Assembly (NCBI GenBank): GCA_021646465.1
Contig: SOET01000007.1
Location: 1-64,000 of the forward strand
Direction: 5' to 3'
Length of the DNA: 64,000 nt
DNA from: Candidatus Kuenenia hertensis
Lineage (GTDB): Bacteria > Planctomycetota > Brocadiia > Brocadiales > Brocadiaceae
The notes under the pieces are model-generated. The model was given only the letters and a program-made list of their open reading frames with translations. It was not told the origin of the DNA and did not search any database. Below are positions 18,349 through 26,716 of this stretch, one piece after another. Both the position numbers and the translations under genes were made by a program. How positions within the stretch are numbered: position 1 is the first letter of the stretch; each line of letters starts with the position of its first letter.

Positions 18349-18702
18349 CGTTATAACAATACAAAAACAACACTACGAAGCAGTACTGCAAATGATGGAG
18401 ACAGCTTCCTTGTGGAAATCGATGGGAATCCTTTTTTTGCAAGGCTTTATTTTATCGATTGTCCTGAAACTTTTGTTAATACCCAGAGCGATGCTCAAAG
18501 GGTAAGGGAACAAACGCGGTATTTTGGATTGCCAGACGCATCCCGTACCGTTCATTTCGGCAACGAAGCAAAGTCCTTTGTGGAACACATTCTGCAGAAA
18601 CCTTTTACCGTACATACCGCTTTTGCAAATGCCCCTGGAAGATCCGCCAAAGGACGTGTATACGCTTTTATTACTACCTATGTTATGGTAAGCAAAGAAT
18701 AG
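18349..18702 (+). pseudogene. Remnant of a staphylococcal-nuclease-like (thermonuclease) gene
   Basis: The frame reads NDGDSFLVEIDGNPFFARL, then YFIDCPETF, QTRYFGLP, and finally FANAPGRSAKGRVYAF. These are the order and motifs of the SNase fold, including the Asp-Gly-Asp segment, the Asp-Cys-Pro-Glu loop and the RSxxGRVYAF segment. There is no in-frame ATG upstream of DGDS; the only start-like codon is a GTG at 18412 inside the domain. The frame stops right after the RVYAF strand, about 60 or more residues short of a complete domain. So both ends are missing and I call it a decayed gene. It lies alone between nikR and a repeat element. Confidence 0.6.
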
Positions 18703-18737
18703 TGGAACTGACATTTCCCAGATAGACGACTATAGTC

Positions 18738-18860
18738 AAACAGATTTGATTTTCGAATATTTACACACCCCTAAATCCCCTGGATAGAGGGGACTTGTCC
18801 TCTCTCCCCGCTATCAAGAGGGGCCGGGGGTGTGTTTCATCAAACAAATCTGGTTTTCGA
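18738..18860. repeat. ACACACCCC-family element flanked by direct repeats
   Basis: Central inverted repeat ACACACCCC(T)AAATCCCC facing GGGGCCGGGGGTGTGT. It is flanked by imperfect direct repeats AAACAGATTTGATTTTCGAA (18738) and AAACAAATCTGGTTTTCGAA (18841). The remaining intergenic stretch to 19265 holds a short CTTCGACTCCGCTCA block (about 18895-18909) that recurs at 24283 and 24317. I see no gene in 18861-19265. Confidence 0.5.
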
Positions 18861-19265
18861 AATAATATATAGATTTTCACATAGAAATATAACCCTTCGA
18901 CTCCGCTCAGACGGTGAATGTCATCTGAGCACATTCGCACCCTCTGTGTAAACTCCGTGGGAGCATAAAAAGGTTCCTGTGCAAAATTTGCATTCAGATA
19001 AGCAAAAGCCATGAGCAGGGGATGCACCTGAGAAAATTTTAAACTATGATGAAAATATTTTTGTATTAATATTAAGGGTGCATAATTTTTTAAAGAAATA
19101 ATAATTTATCTATCAATAACTTAAACAACAACTTAAACAACGATTTACTATTGAGGTATTGACTCTTGGTAAATATCAATTATAAAGTAATACGAATAAT
19201 GTAACCTACAAAAACGGCTAATAATAATGGCAAGTAATAACAGTTTTAGAATGTAATAGTTGTTT

Positions 19266-20906
19266 ATGGTAAAAAGCAGTTTATGGAAACGAATGGTTTT
19301 TGGTTATGCTATTATTACACTGCTTATGCTGTCAATGAGTTTTTATTTAATTTTTCGCCTAAAACACCTCAACCAGGCATCAACCTCAGTTCTGAGCAGT
19401 GACATTCCTTCTATGGAGAACGAAGAAAAATTATTAAAGATACTTTTAGAACAAGTAAGTATTGAGAAAAAATACTCAATTACAAAAGACCAGGCGTTTT
19501 TAGATATTTTTACTGCAAAGAAAAGTGAATTTATCAATCGGCTTAATTCGATAAAAAAATTAATAACGAATCATGAAACATATAACATTTTTGATAAATT
19601 AAAATCCGTTTATACAAGATATTTTGGGAGCCCCGGGTTTGAGCAGCTTCACCTTGCAGAAGACAATATGGGACGGAATGAAATGATATCAATTACCGCT
19701 CAAATTGAAACGCTTTATAATTTCTACATTGGAATGGCTTCAAAAGGGTTTATACTTTTAAAGTATAATGCAGATGACTCTTCGTATTCCTCTTCTTCTT
19801 TCGGTGAGGAGAAAAACAAAACGATTGATCAATTAACGAATGCTATTAATAAACTTATTCTTTTGCAGCAAACAAGATTATTTAAGAAAATGGAACTATT
19901 CCAAAAAACGGTTCAAAAATCTACTACGATATCGCTGGCAATTATGCTGTTTGCAATCATGTTTGTTGCGGTGTTTTCCTTTTTCTTTATCCGTAGTATT
20001 TACAATCCTATAAACGCCCTAAAGATTGCTACTGACCATGTTGCCCAGGGGAATTTAGATTACAGGATCAGTGTCACATCAAAAGATGAAATTGGTTCTT
20101 TGGGAAAAGCGTTTAACGAAATGTGCGAGGAGCTTGAGCAGCTTGATAAAATGAAATCGGATTTTATTTCCAATATCTCACATAATTTGAAGACGCCTTT
20201 AACCTCTATCAGAGAAGCAAACGAACTTATGCTGGATAAAATCGCTGGGCAAATATCTGCAGAACAGTTGAAGTTACTCAATATTATCAAGGAAAATACC
20301 CTTCGGCTTATCCTCATGATTAATGATTTATTGGATATATCAAGGATAGAGGCAGGGTTGATGAGATACAATTTTCAACCATCACAGATTCAGCATGTTA
20401 TTTCAAGGAGTATTGAGGACATTCGCTTTTTGGCGGAAAAGAAAGGCATTTCCATTCAATATAAAGACGATTCTATCATTCCTGATGTTTTATTGGATCA
20501 GGAGAAAATTTTACAGGTACTGGAGAATTTATTTAGTAATTCGATTAAATTTACCCCGGCGGGAGGTATTGTAACAATAAAAGCATTTGTGGTCGATTCT
20601 GTCTTGCTTTCCCCTGTTTTGACTCAGGAAAGCAACCCGAACAAAATACAGTCATTTGTGCAAATAAGTGTTTCGGACACGGGAATCGGAATACCTGAAG
20701 AATATCATGATTGTATTTTTGACAAATTTCAACAGGTTGTTAATAAGGAAAGAAGTGGTATTAAGGGCACAGGATTAGGACTTTTTATGGCAAAACACAT
20801 TGTGCTGGATCATGGCGGAAATATCTGGCTGGAAAAGAATTGCGGCATCGGAAGTACTTTCCACTTTGCACTCCCTTTGCGTGTCGATTTTGATCTAAAT
20901 ACTTGA
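19266..20906 (+). CDS. glrK: Sensor histidine kinase, GlrK/QseE-like
   Basis: 546 aa from the ATG at 19266 (a TTG two codons earlier is possible). TM1 is near residues 9-30, followed by a roughly 190-residue helical extracytoplasmic sensor, then TM2 near 222-243 and a HAMP domain (NPINALKIATDHVAQGNLDYRI). The HisKA box is SNISHNLKTPL with the phospho-acceptor His near residue 300. The HATPase domain has N box NSIKFT, G1 DTGIGIPEEY, F box FDKFQQV and G2 GTGLGLFM. It is followed by a coiled-coil lipoprotein and a sigma54 response regulator. This order matches the enterobacterial glrK-qseG-glrR operon, where envelope stress is sensed. Confidence 0.85.
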   Translation: MVKSSLWKRMVFGYAIITLLMLSMSFYLIFRLKHLNQASTSVLSSDIPSMENEEKLLKILLEQVSIEKKYSITKDQAFLDIFTAKKSEFINRLNSIKKLITNHETYNIFDKLKSVYTRYFGSPGFEQLHLAEDNMGRNEMISITAQIETLYNFYIGMASKGFILLKYNADDSSYSSSSFGEEKNKTIDQLTNAINKLILLQQTRLFKKMELFQKTVQKSTTISLAIMLFAIMFVAVFSFFFIRSIYNPINALKIATDHVAQGNLDYRISVTSKDEIGSLGKAFNEMCEELEQLDKMKSDFISNISHNLKTPLTSIREANELMLDKIAGQISAEQLKLLNIIKENTLRLILMINDLLDISRIEAGLMRYNFQPSQIQHVISRSIEDIRFLAEKKGISIQYKDDSIIPDVLLDQEKILQVLENLFSNSIKFTPAGGIVTIKAFVVDSVLLSPVLTQESNPNKIQSFVQISVSDTGIGIPEEYHDCIFDKFQQVVNKERSGIKGTGLGLFMAKHIVLDHGGNIWLEKNCGIGSTFHFALPLRVDFDLNT

Positions 20907-20954
20907 AAATAGTAAAATAAAAAGAGAAATGATAATTATAAAAAGGAGAAAGTA

Positions 20955-21602
20955 ATGGGTATCGTTAATAAGAAAAAAGTATGGCGCATTTCATTTTTGT
21001 TAGTTCCTGCATTTTTGCTGTGTATCGGTTGTGCTAACACTGCTTATAAAAAAGAATTAGCGAAAAAAGACGAAGAAATTAACCTTGTCAGGGTAGACGT
21101 TCAGCACAAGGCGAAAACTATAAATGATCTTTTGGACCGTCTTTCATGGAAAGACCAGGAAATCGGAAAACTCACCGATGAAATCCGCACTGCTTCTGCA
21201 ACAATAGAAACACTTAAAAAAGAGATAGAAAAACTTCAGGCAAATGACCTGTTAGACCGTCTTTCTCAAAAAGATCAGGAAATCGGAAAGATTTCTGATG
21301 AACTTCGTGCTTCGAAAGAAGCGATTGAAACGCTAAAGAACAACATTGAAAAACTTCAGAAATCCGAACTCCTGGACCGCCTCGCTAAGAAAGACCAGGT
21401 GATAGGAAAACTTTCTACCGATCTTCACAGCGCCACCTCTGAGATTAACACCCTCAAAAAAGATATCGGGAAACTCAGCGAAATTGATTTACAGACAGAG
21501 GAAAAGAAGAAAGAAGCGGACAACCTGATTATCAGCGTAAATCCTGCGGATTTACTTCCTGGTGCTACGATAAATACGACAAACATGAGAAAGTCAGAAT
21601 AA
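20955..21602 (+). CDS. Coiled-coil lipoprotein with three 40-residue repeats, QseG-like position
   Basis: 215 aa. A lipoprotein signal peptide with lipobox LCIGC at about residues 20-24 is followed by an almost entirely helical coiled coil. Three repeats of 40 residues are visible, each starting DLLDRLS or ELLDRLA and containing KDQxIGKL and IxTLKxxIxKL. At DNA level they are 120-base repeats from about 21125 to 21485. It sits between kinase and regulator genes, the place of the outer-membrane lipoprotein QseG, which modulates the QseE/GlrK kinase. The sequence repeats differ from classical QseG, so only position and topology support the analogy. Confidence 0.75.
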   Translation: MGIVNKKKVWRISFLLVPAFLLCIGCANTAYKKELAKKDEEINLVRVDVQHKAKTINDLLDRLSWKDQEIGKLTDEIRTASATIETLKKEIEKLQANDLLDRLSQKDQEIGKISDELRASKEAIETLKNNIEKLQKSELLDRLAKKDQVIGKLSTDLHSATSEINTLKKDIGKLSEIDLQTEEKKKEADNLIISVNPADLLPGATINTTNMRKSE

Positions 21603-21633
21603 TTCATAACTAATTCATAAATAATAATTTGCC

Positions 21634-23004
21634 ATGTCAAATGAAAATATACTTGTAATAGATGATGATGCGAACATATTGGAAGTCTTGCAAATGCGTT
21701 TAAAAGCATTAGGCTATTATGTGTCAATTGCCAAAGATGGGGGTGAGGCGAAAAGGGCATTATCTTTGAACAATATAAATCTTGCTATTGTTGACCTGAG
21801 GTTGTCTGAAGAAAATGGTATAGAATTAATGGAAGATGTCATAAAAAATTATCCGAAACTTCCCATTATAATATTAACGGCACACGGAAGCATCGAAAGT
21901 GCAGTGGAGGCTATGAAAAAGGGTGCATATAGTTATATCACCAAGCCTTTCAGAAATGATGATCTTGCAATGCAAATCAAAAATGCCCTTGAGAAGCAAC
22001 GGCTTACGCAGGAAATAGAATATCTAAGGAATCAGCTCGATGAGCAAAACAATTTTCATCAGATTATCGGAAAAAACAAAAAGATGCTGGAGATATTTGA
22101 ACTGATTTCAAAGATATCAGGAACTGATTGTAATGTTATCATTTATGGGGAGAGTGGTACCGGTAAGGAATTGATCGCAAGGGCAATTCACCAAAATAGT
22201 AACCGCTCCGATGAGCCTTTTATTGCAACAAACTGTGGCGCCATACCGGAAGGATTGCTGGAGAATGAACTCTTCGGGCATATACGCGGCGCTTATACAG
22301 ACGCCCATGAATCAAAAGAAGGCCTTTTTGCCCAGGCCAATAAGGGATCGATCTTTCTTGACGAAATCAGCAACACTTCGATGACGTTTCAGATAAAACT
22401 TCTGAGAGTTTTACAGGAGAGAGAAATTAAACCTATCGGAAGTACAAAGAATATAAAAATCAACGTCAGGATTATTGCCGCCTCAAATATTGACTTGCAA
22501 AAGGCAGTAAACGAAGGGACTTTTCGTGACGATTTGTTTTACAGGATACATGTTATGCCTGTTTATCTTCCTCCCTTGAGACAAAGGAAAGATGATATCC
22601 CATTATTGGCAACGTATTTTATGACGGAATTTTGTAAAGCATTAAAGAAAGACCCCCTGGAATTTTCTCCTAATGTCTTGCAAAGGATGCTTTTGTATGA
22701 CTGGCCGGGCAATATTCGCGAATTAAGAAACAAAATTGAGCATGCGGTCATCGTTGCAAATAAAAATAGTATTGAACCGGGAGATGTTTTCCCGGAAAGA
22801 AATGCCACCGCGAATGTTTTTAATTCTTACAAGGATGCAAAAGAAAGATTCGAAAGAGAATACATCGAAAATCTCCTGAAGGTAAACAACGGCAACGTTA
22901 CAAATGCGTCAAAAATGGCAAAGCGGTACCGGGCAGACATTTATAAGCTGATAAAAAAATACGATATCAATCCCGAAAAGTATAAAATGAATTTTAGTAA
23001 ATGA
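21634..23004 (+). CDS. glrR: Sigma54-dependent response regulator, GlrR-like
   Basis: 456 aa. The receiver domain (1-120) has acidic pocket DDD, the phospho-acceptor Asp in IVDLRLSEENG near residue 54, Thr in LTAHGS and Lys in TKPF. The AAA+ domain has Walker A GESGTGKE and Walker B GSIFLDEI. The sigma54-contact loop reads GAYTDA instead of GAFTGA. The C-terminal helix-turn-helix (NNGNVTNASKMAKRYRADIYKLIKKY) closely follows the GlrR type. It lies 31 bases after the lipoprotein gene. A good -24/-12 promoter for a small secreted protein lies about 660 bases further on (23666) and is the obvious candidate target. Confidence 0.9.
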   Translation: MSNENILVIDDDANILEVLQMRLKALGYYVSIAKDGGEAKRALSLNNINLAIVDLRLSEENGIELMEDVIKNYPKLPIIILTAHGSIESAVEAMKKGAYSYITKPFRNDDLAMQIKNALEKQRLTQEIEYLRNQLDEQNNFHQIIGKNKKMLEIFELISKISGTDCNVIIYGESGTGKELIARAIHQNSNRSDEPFIATNCGAIPEGLLENELFGHIRGAYTDAHESKEGLFAQANKGSIFLDEISNTSMTFQIKLLRVLQEREIKPIGSTKNIKINVRIIAASNIDLQKAVNEGTFRDDLFYRIHVMPVYLPPLRQRKDDIPLLATYFMTEFCKALKKDPLEFSPNVLQRMLLYDWPGNIRELRNKIEHAVIVANKNSIEPGDVFPERNATANVFNSYKDAKERFEREYIENLLKVNNGNVTNASKMAKRYRADIYKLIKKYDINPEKYKMNFSK

Positions 23005-23018
23005 TAAAATGTACAGAA

Positions 23019-23297
23019 TGGGAGCATTCCCGGTTTTTTATAACCTAAATTATTATATTATGGTTCGGCGGAGTTTATCCTGAGCGGCAAAGAGCTTCTT
23101 CGGCTCCGCTCAGACAAAAGCTTGTTCTGAGAGTGAAGCGAACGGAGCGAAGGGCTCCGCATGGCATTCACAGTCATCCCCTGAGTACATTGCAGGTTCA
23201 GTCTGTAGTTAGTAGTAAGGTCGGGTTTCTTACCCGACAATACAATTATGAAAACAGGAATTGTTTTTTACAAAAAATAGGGAAAGTTCCCGATGGT
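23019..23297. mobile_element. MITE-like element, GGGAGCATTCCCG family (copy 1)
   Basis: Left end GGGAGCATTCCCGGTTTTTT. The right end read in reverse is CGGGAACTTTCCCTATTTTTT, followed by GTAA. About 280 bp, the longest of three copies. The interior carries G/C-rich hairpin material such as CTTCGGCTCCGCTCAGA and GAAGCGAACGGAGCGAAG. No clear target duplication is left and there is no open reading frame of its own. The stretch 23298-23665 shows nothing else I can support except a small dyad GTATG-N6-CATAC at 23450-23465. Confidence 0.6.
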
Positions 23298-23665
23298 TAT
23301 TAAGTTAAGCCGGCTTTCCTTTACGCAATACAATATACGCTCCATACTTCCACCTCTTACAAAGAACCTTTCTGAAATATCTTTGCAGAACAAACAAATT
23401 GTATAATACAACCCTTATCCAAATACTGAATCCGATCAGATGCATTGTTGTATGCAAATACATACACTAGGACAAATTGGTGTAACAGTTTCAATTATTA
23501 ATAGTTACAAACTCTTCCCCTTGCCAGTGGCGTATTGATTTGCAGACACTTTTAGAAATTACCAAGTCTGTATACATTGCAACTGCGCGTTTAATTGCCA
23601 ATAGGATTAATTATAACTGCCACTATCAAAATATGTTGTGATAATTTTGTTGTTTAAATTTTTAA

Positions 23666-23681
23666 TGGCAAAATTATTGCA
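23666..23681 (+). promoter_or_regulatory. Sigma54 (-24/-12) promoter
   Basis: TGGCAAAATTATTGCA fits TGGCAYR-N4-TTGCW with GG and GC exactly ten bases apart. Expected start of transcription is near 23692, about 70 bases before the small acidic protein gene at 23765. Confidence 0.7.
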
Positions 23682-23764
23682 ATGGTTAATCGATGAGAAA
23701 TTCTTACGGGAGTGTTCCCGGAAGATTGTTAACAAATTGTGTATAGCAGAAGGAGGAAGAAGAA

Positions 23765-24082
23765 ATGTTTAAGGAATTTGGTATTGGTGTTGTTATTTCA
23801 GGGGCATTGATATTTAGTAATTGTGCGTTAGGCACAGTGTTTATCAGCACGGTAATGGCCGAAGAAGAAAACGAAAAGAAGGATGATGAATTGATAACCA
23901 CCGGACACCTTTGTATTGCAAGCGTCTGCAACGAAGAGGATGAGGATGAGAAAAAGAATGATGATGAACTGATGAACAACGATCACCTTTGTATTGCGAG
24001 CGCCAACAATGAAGGGGAAGATGACGATGATGATGATGAAGATGATGATGAATTGATGAACAGTCATAGGGCAAGAAGTTAA
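23765..24082 (+). CDS. Small exported acidic repeat protein
   Basis: 105 aa with GGAGGA site about ten bases upstream. A signal peptide of about 31 residues ends VMA before EEEN. The mature part is three imperfect repeats beginning DDELI/DDELM. The first two read on as DDELxxxxHLCIAS followed by an Asp/Glu-rich tail; the third is cut to DDELMNSHRARS. The mature protein is extremely acidic, with runs of Asp and paired Cys (HLCIAS twice, plus VCN), so binding of calcium or another metal is conceivable. It stands behind a sigma54 promoter and downstream of the GlrR-like regulator. I do not recognise a family. Confidence 0.7.
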   Translation: MFKEFGIGVVISGALIFSNCALGTVFISTVMAEEENEKKDDELITTGHLCIASVCNEEDEDEKKNDDELMNNDHLCIASANNEGEDDDDDDEDDDELMNSHRARS

Positions 24083-24107
24083 TCTTATAGTAAAGGATTT
24101 TCATATG

Positions 24108-24186
24108 AGGCAGTTGAATGAGATTCGTCGCTCCGCTCAGAATGACAAACACTGTCATTCTGAGAAGTGAGGCGAGGAAGAACTCG
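24108..24186. repeat. Intergenic hairpin repeat
   Basis: GCTCAGAATGACA and TGTCATTCTGAG form a stem around AACAC, inside weaker outer arms (GAGATTCGTCGCTCC facing GGCGAGGAAGAACTC). This is a common dispersed bacterial repeat type and could also act as the end of the acidic-protein transcript. Confidence 0.5.
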
Positions 24187-24223
24187 ATTTTGAATTTCCT
24201 TAACGTCTGAATTAAGCACGGGC

Positions 24224-24373
24224 GGGAGCAATTCCGGTTTTTTGTAAAAGAGCGTCCTTAATTTCATCAAAAGACGAAAACCCTTCGACTCCGCTCATGG
24301 TGACTGTGATCGTCATCTGAGCGGAGTCGAAGCATAATAAACGATAGTTTTACAAAAAATTGGGAATGTTCCC
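24224..24373. mobile_element. MITE-like element, GGGAGCATTCCCG family (copy 2)
   Basis: 150 bp. It starts GGGAGCAATTCCGGTTTTTT and ends with the reverse complement of GGGAACATTCCCAATTTTTT. It is flanked by an 8-base direct repeat GCACGGGC (24216-24223 and 24374-24381), the likely target-site duplication. The interior contains the hairpin CTTCGACTCCGCTCA / TGAGCGGAGTCGAAG. Confidence 0.7.
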
Positions 24374-24374
24374 G

Positions 24375-24407
24375 CACGGGCAAACATTAATTTTGCCCGT
24401 GCTTTTA
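24375..24407 (+). terminator. Terminator-like hairpin next to MITE copy 2
   Basis: CACGGGCAAA pairs with TTTGCCCGTG around CATTAATT, followed by CTTTTAATT. The MITE appears to have inserted at the 5' edge of this hairpin, since its target repeat GCACGGGC is the hairpin arm. Confidence 0.5.
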
Positions 24408-24578
24408 ATTCCATTAGGAGGAGAACGTTCCCAATAAGTGGTAAAAGTTTTGTAAGAATGGATGATTCACTGATAAAAATTGTTATACTATTTACATATT
24501 TCCGGGCTGTCAAAAGGCTTTGATAGGGTTCACTTCGCTTAACCCATTTACATCTTTCCATTTTACTAAGGGGCTAGC

Positions 24579-25367
24579 ATGTTATATTCGGCAACATTTT
24601 GGGAATACTTCCACATTAATGTAATTGGCGTCAAACAACGCAGGCTGATAGAAAAGGAATTTTTACTGGCAAAGAAATTACAGACAATGGGGGTTATAAC
24701 AACCCTGGTCGCACACGAATTTAACTCCGTTCTTGGAATTATAGACGGAAAAATACAGTTGCTGATGCAGGAGAACAAGGACAAAGAGACGTTAGTTGAA
24801 GAGTTACGTCTCATTCGCAATATTATCAAGGATGGCGCTGAAATTGTCCACCATATGAATAAATTTACCAAAATCAGAAAAGACCGCTGTTGCTATGTAA
24901 CAATAGATTTACTGGACATAATTAAAAAAACGCTGGATTTAACAATCCCAAAATGGAAGGACCGTGCGAAGAGAGAGGGAATTACCTATTCCATGAATTT
25001 AGATGATGTCAAGCACACTTCAGGTATAAAAGGCAATCCTTTGGAAGTGCGGGAAGTATTGATAAATATTATCAATAATGCCATAGACGCTATGCCAGAG
25101 GGGGGAACGCTTTCTTTTTCCACATGGGAAGAAGGAGAAAACGTTATTCTGAGCATTTCAGACACTGGATTGGGTATGGACGAAGAAACGCAGTCAAATA
25201 TCTTCGATCCTTTTTTTACTACCAAGGAAGAAGGAACGGGGCTGGGAATGAGTATTGTTCTCGGTATTGTCAAACGACATGGAGGCAAAATAGAGGTGCA
25301 AAGCCAAAAGGGAAAAGGCAGCACATTTATATTAAGCTTTCCAGCATCAAAAGAATTTCCGAAATGA
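24579..25367 (+). CDS. Soluble histidine kinase, NtrB-like, without a complete sensor domain
   Basis: 262 aa. A short N-terminus resembling the tail of a PAS/PAC unit (VIGVKQRRLIEKE) leads into the dimerisation box VAHEFNSVLG with the phospho-acceptor His near residue 48. The ATPase domain follows with N box NIINNAIDAMPEGG, G1 DTGLGMDEE, F box FDPFFTTK and G2 GTGLGMSIV. There is no membrane segment. No response regulator is adjacent, so it may serve a distant regulator or the GlrR-like protein upstream. Its short N-terminus suggests loss of a sensor domain, or a partner protein supplying the signal. It lies just beyond the MITE-rich intergenic region. Confidence 0.8.
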   Translation: MLYSATFWEYFHINVIGVKQRRLIEKEFLLAKKLQTMGVITTLVAHEFNSVLGIIDGKIQLLMQENKDKETLVEELRLIRNIIKDGAEIVHHMNKFTKIRKDRCCYVTIDLLDIIKKTLDLTIPKWKDRAKREGITYSMNLDDVKHTSGIKGNPLEVREVLINIINNAIDAMPEGGTLSFSTWEEGENVILSISDTGLGMDEETQSNIFDPFFTTKEEGTGLGMSIVLGIVKRHGGKIEVQSQKGKGSTFILSFPASKEFPK

Positions 25368-25638
25368 GAATGGAACAATGCTCATGCACACATCATCTGG
25401 TGAGCGATCTGTTTTAAAAATTTCCATTTCTATAGCATTCCTCTTTAAAAGACCTCTTTTTTGATTTTTACAACCATCTTGCCAACACTGCCTGCCGTCA
25501 AGAAGGGATAGTTAAAGGAGATTTGGTTGCGACTTTTCTGCTCTATGGTATAATGACAAAAATAATACCTTCCCATATCACTTAAACACAAAAATTAACT
25601 TTGGTATTCTGACCATTACATTACATGCAAGTTTGAAA

Positions 25639-25938
25639 ATGATAGAAGAAAAAACATTACCCTATATCTGTCACGTATTCGTCTGCACCAACGACCGCCA
25701 TGGTGAACGGAAATCCTGTGCGGACGGCAATAGTTCTTCTGTTCTTTCTTTACTGAAGGATGCAATCGCAGAGCAAGGATGGAAAGGCAGGGTACGGGTA
25801 TCTCAAAGCGGGTGCCTTGGCCTTTGCATGAAGGGTCCGAATGTGCTGCTCTATCCGCAGAAAATCTGGTTTTCTTCCGTGGCAGAATCAGATGTTCCTG
25901 ATATTATGAAAAAAATTGAGTTGATAGTTGCTGAATAA
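25639..25938 (+). CDS. Thioredoxin-like [2Fe-2S] ferredoxin
   Basis: 99 aa from the ATG at 25639. Cys ligands are arranged as in the thioredoxin-fold ferredoxins: FVCTNDR with RKSC eight or so residues on, then SGCLGLCMKGPNVLLYP. The fold carries one [2Fe-2S] cluster with low potential. It begins a run of three co-directional genes with a pentapeptide-type protein (79-base gap) and a metallo-beta-lactamase-fold enzyme. The redox partner cannot be named from the sequence. Confidence 0.82.
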   Translation: MIEEKTLPYICHVFVCTNDRHGERKSCADGNSSSVLSLLKDAIAEQGWKGRVRVSQSGCLGLCMKGPNVLLYPQKIWFSSVAESDVPDIMKKIELIVAE

Positions 25939-26017
25939 AACCGGTGGCAAGAAATGATCATGCCAACCCAGCAGTTTACTGGCAGGGATACAAAGAATAA
26001 AAGGAATATGTCCAATA

Positions 26018-26662
26018 ATGGAACCAGACAAAAATCAGAAAAAAACAATATATATCCGTGAAACCCTTTCGGCTATGACCTTCACCGGGCAGGATTTCTC
26101 CGGCAAGCGGTTGATTGGCAGCACTGTACAGCTTGTCCGGTTTCTGGATGGTTGTTTCCGGCATCTTCGGGCGCAGGAGAGCAAACTTCAAGATGTCTCG
26201 TTTGACCATGTCCTTTGTGACGATGGGCATTATCACGATTGCCGGTGGGAGCAGGTGCACGTTGAAAATTCCCTCTTTACCGGAAACCATTTCTCCGGGT
26301 GTACGCTGGAAATCAGCGAAGGCAAGTTGAGTTCCTTCGGGTTATCTACCTTTAACAATTGCAAACTTCGGGAATCCAGACTCAGCGAAGTTGCCTTCAG
26401 CGGTTCATGGTGGAATGCCTGCCGGTTTGAGCGGGAAGATTACTTTTTTGTCCGTTTTCCCTCCTCAGTCTTTATTGATACCCATTTCGCAGAGTGCCGG
26501 TTGCAAAAGGCTATTTTCCGGGCGGCAACCTTTATCCGCTGCACTTTTGAAAAATGCACCCTTCACGAATCGGTATTTCACAAGGCGCGTCTTATTGATA
26601 CGAATTGGATCGATACCGATATTAAACAAGCAGCAAATCTGGAAGAGGTGCGCTATGATTGA
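26018..26662 (+). CDS. Pentapeptide-repeat-like protein
   Basis: 214 aa. From about residue 20 the chain shows the five-residue periodicity of a right-handed quadrilateral beta helix, with small or polar residues around a central Phe or Leu. Examples are SLFTGNHFSGCTLE, FRAATFIRCTFEKCTLHES and VFHKARLIDTNWID. It has no signal peptide or membrane segment. Repeats are more degenerate and Cys-richer than in Qnr-type proteins. It shares orientation with the ferredoxin upstream and the hydrolase downstream. Role unknown: such proteins range from gyrase mimics to scaffold proteins. Confidence 0.75.
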   Translation: MEPDKNQKKTIYIRETLSAMTFTGQDFSGKRLIGSTVQLVRFLDGCFRHLRAQESKLQDVSFDHVLCDDGHYHDCRWEQVHVENSLFTGNHFSGCTLEISEGKLSSFGLSTFNNCKLRESRLSEVAFSGSWWNACRFEREDYFFVRFPSSVFIDTHFAECRLQKAIFRAATFIRCTFEKCTLHESVFHKARLIDTNWIDTDIKQAANLEEVRYD

Positions 26663-26716
26663 CCATAATTCTGCCGCTAATCTGTTCGCAATACGGAATG
26701 ATTCAGTGGAGACCAT

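Noticed and set aside
18761-19027. Minus-strand frame of 88 residues near the repeat at 18.8 kb
   Set aside because: Largely repeat sequence; the segment YLNANFAQEPFYAPTE is suggestive but I cannot match it to a family.
24579-24700. Complete PAS sensor domain in the second histidine kinase
   Set aside because: Only a PAC-like tail is present; the upstream 180 bases hold no in-frame continuation.
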